From Pyropia yezoensis (lineage: Eukaryota > Rhodophyta > Bangiophyceae > Bangiales > Bangiaceae), in assembly GCA_009829735.1 (NCBI GenBank), contig CM020619.1:20093816-20157815 (forward strand): a stretch of 64,000 nucleotides of DNA. Direction: 5' to 3'. Below, piece after piece: positions 56,427 through 64,000 of the stretch. Numbering within the stretch: position 1 is the first letter of the stretch; each line of letters opens with the position of its first letter. A program made the position numbers and the translations under genes. The notes beneath the pieces are model-generated. The model did no database searches, was not told the origin of the DNA, and saw nothing but the letters and a program-made list of their open reading frames with translations.

Positions 56427-58604
56427 TTACTCGTTTCCCGTGCTCGGCCAGGTACTGTCTTCCGGGATATGCGGGGGAGGAGGTGCCTTTTCGACTGCCA
56501 GTACTCCTCCCGGAGCTTGCTGCCTACCCGGTGCCGGTGCTCTGGTGGGGTACCCCCCAATGGATGCCTTTTGTGGCGCCGCTGACCGTCGAGACTCCTC
56601 CGGGATGAGCGGGCATGAGGACACCCAGTGTTGGGGGTCTCCGCACAACATACATACGGAAGTGCCGGCCGTCCCGGGCGTCCGCGTCGGGTTGGCTCCA
56701 TAGGTCCGGTTGCCTGCCTCGGGTGCCCGAGTGCCTGCCCCTTGGTAAGCCTTGGGTCCCGGTGCCAACCGGAACATGGACTCCCCCAGCCCGTTGGTTC
56801 AACCAGCGATGTGCGGAGGTGCCTCCGTACGCACCGCCCATGTCGGCAGGGGTTCGTGGGGGTTACCCGTGACCGGGGCATACCCCGAAGTCCGTACATA
56901 CGGGACACGTCGACCCGCTACCTCGTTGACCTGGAACTGGGTCCCAGCCGGGGCGATATACGCTACCGTACCTTGCTCATCAATCACCGGCGTCGCCAAT
57001 TGCAACAGGTGGCCCTCTTGGTCGACTAGAGGTTCATCCTCTCCCGTGGGAGCATAATCGGTCGCCACCAGTACTGGTGCGGCCTTACGCTCCACCTTCT
57101 CGTGCATCAGAACCTGGGTAAGACTGGGTTTGCCTCCCTCACCCTTGGGCTTCGGTGCCCAGGCAAATTTCGGATGAAGCACCCGGTCGGCGTCCCCCAG
57201 GGACTTGCACGTGTGCATCAGTCAACTGATGTTCGTCCGTGCCGTGTTGGCTCCCCGTGCGGATATCCGCACACAGCTGGGTACTCCTGCGAACAGAATG
57301 GCCCGTAGCTCCCCTTCGCGGAGGAGCTTCCCCAGCTCGTAGTCGAGCTCTTGGATCCGGCGTCCGAACATCTCCTCATCCTCCCAGGACTGGGCGGTGG
57401 CGGTGCGGAGGGCCCGATGGTGGTCTTCGCCCTTGTCCTCACTGAAGTAGCTGCTAAGCAGCTCCTTCAGTATGCCACGGTAATCCATGGGGGTAGCTGC
57501 GACCCTCATTTCCGGCATCGGGGATGCCTGGCGGAGGATGCCTCGTGCCCGTTCATCAACAAAGACCTGGAGGATCTCCAGCGCCAGCCCCTCGCTAACA
57601 AGTGCCTTGTCTGCGACTGCCTTGAAGCTACTCAGGAAGCCAATGACTGCCAACGGGCGTCCGTTCGGGCCCCCGAACATAGGGACTCCCTTTATTAGGG
57701 TCTGCACTGAGCGGATCGCTCGGTACGAGGTAGTACGCATCGATTCCGACACGGTAGTGGATCGGTGTTCCAAACGATAACGTTCAGGAGTCAGTACCGA
57801 CCTGAAGCCTTCGTTGACGATCGCCGTGTCCGCGTCCTGGATATCTGGTCGCTTGGCCAGTTGATGAGTGAACTCATCGGAATCCATCCGCTTCAGTAAG
57901 CTCGCAGTAGCCTGCGCTGTCATCGCTTGCACCAGTGACGCTGGAGCTTCCGGCGTCGGCGCCTCTGGTACCCGAGTTGCTTGGCTCCCGTCGTCGAGGG
58001 GGTACTGCGAGACGGTACCGCCTTCCCCCATCGCCGACTCTATTCCGGCGTAAGTATCCGCCGGACCATGTCCGCGGAGCCCGCTCTGGGTGCTCCGAGC
58101 GTAGCGCATCGTATGGCTACGTTCGAACTCGGCTGACGAGTCGGATCCATAACCCGCCGTGTCCGGGGATTGTCCAGGAGTAGCAACACCGGGGTCGACC
58201 CTGGTGGACCCTGAAAGTAGTCCGGTCGGTTTTAACCGTACCGGTGTGGGAGGAACACGACGGGGTACCGTCGTGTGGCGTGTTGACATCAGCACAGCCA
58301 TTGCGTCCTCCGTACGCTCTTGACGGTCGTCGAGCCCGGTGATCCGGGCCTCGATGCGGGCCAATGATGCCATCAGGGAGTTCCCTGCTGATGGTGGCGG
58401 CGAAGTGAGGTCGGCGGAGGACGGTTGAGGCGGTCCGCCGCCCCGGGCCATCCGTGCCGTACCAAACGTTGATCCGGCACCGGAGAGCATCGGCGTCTCA
58501 ATGTTGTCAATCGGGTTACCGATCCCGGTTCCCTGGTTCAGCTCCGGGGTCGGCGTCGACGCTGATCCGTCATCTTGAACGTTCCGCGTCTCTTGGGTAG
58601 ACAT
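56427..58604 (-). pseudogene. gag: Element 2 gag with two nonsense codons
   Basis: ATG 58602-58604 to TAA 56427-56429, 725 codons in a single frame, interrupted only by TGA at about 57222 and 56799. At both places element 1 has CGA, so each is a C-to-T transition at a CpG. The zinc knuckle CMLCGDPQHWVSSC is preserved near the end. Otherwise the protein closely follows element 1 Gag (MSTQETRNVQDDGSASTPTP). Confidence 0.85.
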
Positions 58605-58804
58605 AGTCACAATTAGTCAACCGACGTAACAGTCACCACGAATAAGAGAGCGAGGGGGTAGTTGGGGGAGAGTAACCGTAGATCGCAGTCAAACGCAACC
58701 ACTCAAAACAATCGACCAGATCGCAGCACCACGAGTACAAGAAAAGGACCGGATCCCTATCCGTGTGCCAGGGCCGAAGACGGTGTCACCACAAGGGTGA
58801 CGGA

Positions 58805-58829
58805 AGCCCGTCCCCTGCTACTCCACCAA
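58805..58829 (-). promoter_or_regulatory. Element 2 primer-binding site
   Basis: Minus strand TTGGTGGAGTAGCAGGGGAC directly follows the 5' LTR; one base differs from element 1. Confidence 0.65.
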
Positions 58830-59191
58830 TGTAGCACAATAGGTATCCGCTGCACGTCGACTCTCAGGGAACGCTCACCAAGGGGGATCGGCACCAACGT
58901 CACCGGGAGGCCAAGGTTGCTGTCCTTGGAGCGCAAGCCACGGGACCAAGATGGGAGCCCAAACGGGGGGGGTTTGTTGTTCTACCATGGCCGGCGGGGG
59001 ATTCGCCGCCGGCCCCCTCGTTATAAACCCGCGAAGACACTACTAACTACCCTCCACCCCAAGATGCAAGTCCCTCTGGTCATACGTAACTTATAGATAC
59101 CGTGACCAGTACGGACTCCCAAATTGAAAGTTAAGGGTTAGAAGTAGTCCCCCTATATTAGGGTCACAATACGGTCATCCATATTGCTACA
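58830..59191 (-). repeat. Element 2 5' LTR
   Basis: 362 bp, TGTAGCACAATAGG...CATATTGCTACA on the plus strand; it differs from the left LTR at several sites (for example CAGGGAACGCTCACC versus CAGGTAACACTCACC). Confidence 0.9.
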
Positions 59192-62140
59192 ATATGTTGC
59201 CACGGGATGTCTCCGGTAGGAGCCCCAGGATGTCCATGCTTAAGCTTGCAAAGGGCTCCGCCGCGAGGAACAGGCGTAGCTTAGAAGTCTTCTTTCTCTG
59301 GGACAACCGGTTCCTTGCACAGGAGACACAAGCCTCTAGGTGCTTATGGACGTCACTTGCCATGGCTTCCCAGTTGTGATGTCGTCGCATCGAGGCATAC
59401 ATCCGGTTGATACCAAGATGTCCGGCCTGGGGAGACGAGTGCTCCAGGCGAAGGATGTCAGCTCGTAGACTTCGGGGTACGTAGACTTGAGATGCCCCAT
59501 CGAAGGGTGACACCCGTATCAGGAGTCCATCCGAGGACTCGGAGAAGCGACCATTCCGGTTCATGTCCTTCTGGTGGCGTAGCTCCAGGCACTGAGGATC
59601 CGTCAGTTGTGCCTCCAGCATCCGGTGATTGGTTACCGGTGAATGGTTACCGGTTGATGAGCGTCAGGTGTCTCATACAGGGGAGCATGCCAGCCATGTC
59701 CGACATTCGGGAGGATGAAACAAGGTATTTCCTCCGGAATAGTGCCGGTGTCGGCTGCGGGAGTCTCCAACCGGGACATGGTGTCGGCGCAGTGGTGCTC
59801 CCTCCCTGCTCTGGTGCACACCTTGTACTTGAATTCCGAAAGGCGTAGGCGCCACAGGGCGACCCTTCCTTGGCTGCTGTCCATGCATAGCAGCCACCTT
59901 AGGCAGGCGTGGTCCGTCCGGATAAGGAACTCTTGTCCTTCAAGATAGGGGCGTAACAAGAAGCAAGCCCAGACGACCGCCAAGCACTCGCGCTCCGTTG
60001 TGGAATAGTTCTTCTCGGCTGGAGTCAGGACGCGACTGTCGTAGCCTATCGGGAGGAAGTGCCAATCAGGCTGTTGCTGGAGTAGAGAGCGCCCCACCTG
60101 GACGCCACAGGCATCAGTCCCTAGAACAAACTGGCCCTCCCGCTTGGGTAACGCCATTACTGGAGCCGTGGTCATGCGCTTCTTGAGCTCCTCGAAGGCA
60201 GCAGTCTGCTTCTCGTCGAACACCGGGAGCTGTGCGGGGAGCTTCTTGCTGACGAGCTTGGTCAATGGCCGGCCAATCAGGGCATAGTCCCGTACGAACC
60301 GTCGGTAGACGTTGCACATACTCAGAAAGCTCTTGAGTTCCATCTGGGTCTTAGGTTGCGGGGCATGCCGGAGAGCCTTGATATTCTTTTGGTTGACTTG
60401 GAGCTCCCCCGGACTCAGCATGTGCCCCAGGTACTCCACTTCTGTCTCGAAGAGGTGTCAATGCTTGGCCTTCAGGGTAATTCCAGCTTTGGACAGGAGA
60501 GCCAGGACCTCTCGAAGGTGCTCCAGGTGTTCCGCCGTGGTCTTGGAGAAAACGATAATGTCGTCCAGGTAGACTAAACATGTTCTCCACCTTGGCCTCG
60601 ACAGGATGATGTCGATGGGTCACTGGAAGGTAGCCGGAGCATTGGTGAGACCAAAAGGAAGACGCTTGCACCGGAATAGCCCCATACGGCACGTGAAGGT
60701 GGTCTTATCCTTGTCCTCGTCAGCCAAAGGGATCTGTTAGTAACTGGCATTACAATCCATCGTTGAGAAGAGGGTGGCATCACCAAGGAGGTCGATGCAA
60801 TCGCCCATCCGGGGTATCGGGTATACATCCCTGACTGTCATCTCGTTCAGGCGCCTGTAGTCAACGCAATAACGGAAGTGACCGTCAGGTTTCGGGACGA
60901 CTACCACCGGGAAGGCCCACTTGCCATCAGACGGTTCGATAACATCCATTTTGAGCATCTTCTTAACCGGCTTCTCAATCTCATCCCGGCAATGTGGTCC
61001 AGCCCGGTACGGTTGCAGGTGCTTTGGCTTGGCATCTGGCTTGAGTTGAATCCGGTGTAGGGTGGCATCCATATTGCCCAGCTCTCCAGACCACAGGTGC
61101 CGACTTTCCTGGAGAAGCTTCTCCAGTGCCTCCTTCAGGTCGGGCGGGACATTTTCTTGGTTGACATTCGGCATCCTGGGTGGTGCTTGACCGGGTCTCG
61201 GAATAACGCTGCCGGTCTGCTCTTGTTCTGGAGGTACGTCTAGGGCGGTCAGGTTGGATGCCAGTTATTGTTGCAGGTTCAAGAGGTCCTCTTTGCTCAT
61301 GGCACGAGCAGACCCTCTATATGGCTCTGCCGTTCCAACTCGAGTACCCTTGGCAAGAGTTATCGGCTTCCGGCTCACGTTGACGATTAGCACCGAGAAT
61401 GGGGTGTGCGTCTCCACCTTCTTGTGATGCCCGTGGGCCAAGTATAGCCGGTGCTTCGCCAGAAATTCCTTAAGTCCGTAAATCCGGCATCAACCCGTAG
61501 TCCGGGTGGTCTTTTGAATCTTGATCTCCGAGCGAGGAGGTAGTAGCACCGGCTTGAAGAGAGTCAAGGTAGAGGGTGGGATGCGTTCCTTCTTGTTCTT
61601 GACTACACGAACCTCGGCGTGCAGATGCTCCAGCACCGGTGACACAAACCCATGGTTGAACTGCACCTTTCACTCTCCGGGCAGGGTTCTCTTGACATGC
61701 TGCTTCTGGAAGTTCCAGCCTAGGATGAGGGGGACTGAGAGGGCCTTGACTACTAGAAAGGGAAAAAGCATTGGTTCATTGTTGACAAAGATGGCGACAG
61801 GAAGGCGGCCAAGCGGTCTTAGTGCTTGACCCGAAGCGTCTACAATCCGTGTCTTGGTCGGGGCTCTTCAGGCATGTCGATGCCAGCCCGGAGGTAGCAG
61901 GTTTTCAGTGATGAAGCTTGGTCCGGCTCCGGTGTCAACCACCGGGGTAACAGCTTGGGGGAGGCAATCCCCCACACGCATACGAGCATCGATCTTGAGG
62001 TTTTCCTTACGCAGGACAAGCAAGGTCCCCTTGAACAAACAGGGTGTCCAGGCGGCTACCAGTTGAGCAGGTAACTGCCGTCATTTCTCCCTCCACGCTC
62101 GGGGAAAACGGGTAGAAGTACCGTGCCGTCGGAGATTCGG
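59192..62140 (-). pseudogene. pol: Element 4 pol, broken, integrase truncated
   Basis: Protease motif VVDTGAGPSFI near 61940. RT from about 61174 (YCVDYRRLNEMTVRDVYPIP; DCNASY followed by a stop; YLDDIIVFS near 60560), with several stops. RNase H and connection 60439-59633 (VLGTDACGVQVG; RECLAVVWACFLLRPYLEGQ). The integrase zinc module follows in another frame (HSSPQAGHLGINRMYA...CVSCARN), and the first catalytic Asp lies in SLSMDILGLLP. The frame ends within SRGN at the element 2 LTR (59191), so the rest of the DDE core is absent. Confidence 0.8.
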
Positions 62141-62149
62141 CCAGATACT

Positions 62150-63640
62150 TGGGGAGAGCGCCTGCCCTACTCGTTCCCCGGGTCCGAGGATTCCTTGGAG
62201 GTCTCGGTCTCCAAGTCAAAGGCCGTAGGAGCTTCCTTGGCCAGAGCCTCCGTGATGCTCTGCAAGGTTGCCATCCGGATTGCGTGTACCTGTGCCTTGT
62301 CAATCTTGGAGGGTGCTCGCCTGTCAGCCCAGTTGAGTGCCTTCGCAAACACCAGTCCTTGTCGCTTGAGCTTCTTCTGGAGGTCCTTGGGAATGGTCGG
62401 GCACTGATGGGACACGTGGTCCTCCTTCTGGCACAGGCAACAAGACTGGAACCTCTGGTTCTTGGCCTGCGTGGGGCGACCACGGAAGGTTGCTCCTTGG
62501 AGACAAAGCCGCCCCACTTGTCTCCTGACACCACGGGTGAGGTCTCGCCAACTGCGAGTACCGGTACAGGGCTATCACCTCCCTTGTACTTGTCGGGTCC
62601 GGGACAAACTCGCGACAACGGCTTGGAAGACGACAACATGGGAGCCTGGAGGGCCTTGGCTTGCCGGTACTTGCCCTGGGTGTAGGCCATCAGCTGCTGG
62701 AAGGTATTTTCTTGGTGTTCCTGGTTGTAGTTATGAGCTTCTACTTGAAGGTATTGAGGAAGCCCTTCCGAGAAGATCGTCTTCAGCCTGTCCTCAGGGT
62801 AAACGTTGCCACAGGCCTAGCTCATCTCCCGGACACGGCGGGCGAAGGTCTGTGGAGTCTCTTGTCGCTCCATGGTTGCCCAGTTGAACTTGCCCACTGC
62901 CTTGCGCAGGGAGTCCGCGTCAGGGTACTTGGATAGGAGCCAGTTGAACGCTTCCGGGTAGCTCCCAACGGTACGCCCAACGATGTGTCCGGCTGAGTCT
63001 GGTAAAACCTGTGCGAACCGCTGTTCCGCGTCTCCGTTCATGAAGTTCACCTGGAGGTAGAGTGCCTTGCCCTCTGACACATCGTTGTCGTTGCATGCCT
63101 TGACAAATCAGCGCAGGAAGGCAAAGATAAGCGCCGGCTTCTTCCCGGAAAACTAAGGATGTCCCCCGAAGCTCGGCTGCATGCGCCGGTTCAGGGATGC
63201 CATTTTTTTGGCCATCTTCCGGGTGTAGCCTTGGTGTTGGTTCTCCAGCTGGTAGCTGCCCCAATACGTGACCTTGTTCAGGTTGGCATCCCCCACTTGG
63301 TGTGCAGGGAAGTAAAACGCGTCTAGCCTGCGCCGGGTGGGACCCGGGGATGCGTCCCAGTCGCATCCCTCCTCAGAGCTGGAGGAACTGGTCTCGCTGG
63401 TGCTAGAGGGACGACGACGCCGCCGCCGCCTCCGGCTGCTCCGGGTACCGGGTTGGAGCTCCCCGCCCCATAGGACGCAAGGGGAGAAAGCCCTTGGCCG
63501 GTCCCAGGACTCGAGGTCTCAGGGTGACCCGTAGAACCAGTCACATCGGTGCCTCTGGTACTGCTCACGCCTATTAAAAGAGGTGTATACAACCAGATGC
63601 CATGTGTAGGTCCAGGAGTAAGCACACCAGGGGCTATCCC
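62150..63640 (-). pseudogene. gag: Element 4 gag, broken
   Basis: Capsid-like core at 63080-62817 (MSEGKALYLQVNFMNGDAEQ; FNWLLSKYPDADSLRKAVGK), with in-frame stops before it and after RRVREMS. After a frameshift near 62520 comes a zinc knuckle, CCLCQKEDHVSHQC (C-x2-C-x4-H-x4-C, about 62425), and the end SSDPGNE at 62167. The start is lost at the LTR insertion. Confidence 0.7.
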
Positions 63641-63643
63641 TGG

Positions 63644-64000
63644 TGTGGCAGTATTGACCCCCAAGTAGGGGGGCAGCACGTGCCATGCAAGGGGCGGCTG
63701 GCCACTAGCCTGACCCGTTCCTCCCCCTGCATTTGGGTCCATACTCCCTAAGTTTGGGAAAGTTAGCTTAGTAGTAAATCCAACTTGGATTTGAGGGTTT
63801 TCTGCATTTATCGTCTTGAATCTTTGTGTGGCCCGGTGGGCAGGTGCTGGGGTGGGAGATTCTGAGTGGCGAGATTCTGAGTGGACCCTGGGGGGATAAG
63901 GGGAGGGACAGCGGGGCCTGGCCCTGCTTCCCCGTCCCGACCAACAAAATGTTGGACCACACACCATCTTCTTGTTTGTCAGTGGGGGGATTGCCCCACA
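63644..64000 (+). repeat. LTR of element 3 family, cut by window edge
   Basis: TGTGGCAGTATTGACC start; 357 bases collinear with 39608-39963 at high identity. It is inserted in element 4 gag. No polypurine tract precedes it, so it is a 5' LTR or solo LTR. The five preceding bases are CCTGG, the same as the target duplication of element 1. Confidence 0.8.

Larger units (their letters stand above)
48660..59191 (-). mobile_element. Element 2: degenerate relative of element 1 with mismatched flanks
   Basis: 10,532 bp, same layout as element 1 but inverted: 3' LTR on the left, antisense ORF (now on +), pol, gag, primer-binding site, 5' LTR on the right. Both LTRs are 362 bp but differ at roughly a dozen places. 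Gag has two CGA-to-TGA stops, and pol has several stops and frameshifts. The 5-bp flanks differ (CCACG left, ATATG right). The left flank is a broken KDZ gene and the right flank a broken integrase, so the two ends do not come from one insertion site. Confidence 0.88.
59192..63643 (-). mobile_element. Element 4: decayed Ty3/Gypsy gag-pol, third family, LTRs not seen
   Basis: Minus-strand remnant reading from gag (right) to integrase (left), cut on the left by the element 2 LTR inside the integrase core and on the right by a foreign LTR at 63644. Neither its own LTRs nor its primer-binding site is visible. RT motifs (YCVDYRRLN, FGLTNAPATFQ, VYLDDIIVFS) differ from elements 1 and 3 enough to count as a separate family. 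Confidence 0.8.

Noticed and set aside
63323-63967. Single minus-strand frame across the LTR boundary at 63644
   Set aside because: It fuses element 4 gag remnant with antisense LTR sequence; a chance continuation.

Overview
The window looks like nuclear DNA from a GC-rich eukaryote, most plausibly a bangiophyte red alga of the Porphyra/Pyropia type. That assignment is inferred from very high GC, pervasive poly(G)/poly(C) runs, mostly single-exon genes with Gly/Ala/Pro-rich insertions, and dense Ty3/Gypsy elements; no rRNA or organelle gene fixes the taxon. There is no prokaryotic operon, CRISPR array or recognisable tRNA/rRNA gene.

Left third (1-22.9 kb), host genes: (1) the 3' part of a Nup93/Nic96-type nucleoporin gene (+, cut by the window edge); (2) a secreted His/Pro/Ala repeat protein (-) followed by a 30-nt poly(C) tract; (3) a probable type I membrane protein whose ectodomain resembles bacterial ABC-transporter substrate-binding proteins (+), with its signal peptide in a different frame across poly(C) tracts; (4) a RING-H2 protein (+). 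Between them lie long stretches without recognisable genes, including one copy of a terminal-inverted-repeat element (8.46 kb) that recurs at 42.9 kb.

Right two thirds (22.9-64 kb), mobile DNA: Element 1 (22917-33773, +) is a nearly intact chromodomain Ty3/Gypsy element with near-identical 363-bp LTRs and a CCTGG target duplication. Element 2 (48660-59191, -) is an older, degenerate relative. Both carry, between pol and the 3' LTR and antisense to gag-pol, an unrecognised reading frame of about 800 codons; the differences I compared between the two copies are mostly synonymous. Element 3 (34372-40077, +) belongs to another Gypsy family, with an in-frame stop in pol and a truncated integrase. 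Element 4 (59192-63643, -) is a decayed third family. A further LTR of the element 3 family enters at 63644. Also present are a Tc1/mariner element with perfect 27-bp inverted repeats whose transposase lacks its catalytic core (40444-42098), a 169-bp tandem array split by a 647-bp inverted-repeat element (42.4-44.3 kb), and a KDZ-type transposase gene (44964-48659) cut by element 2.

The point most worth following is the conserved antisense reading frame of the element 1/2 family. Other points are the stop codons between integrase core and GPY/F-chromodomain in both copies, recurrent C-to-T nonsense changes, and the mismatched flanks of element 2, which imply recombination or a misjoin.
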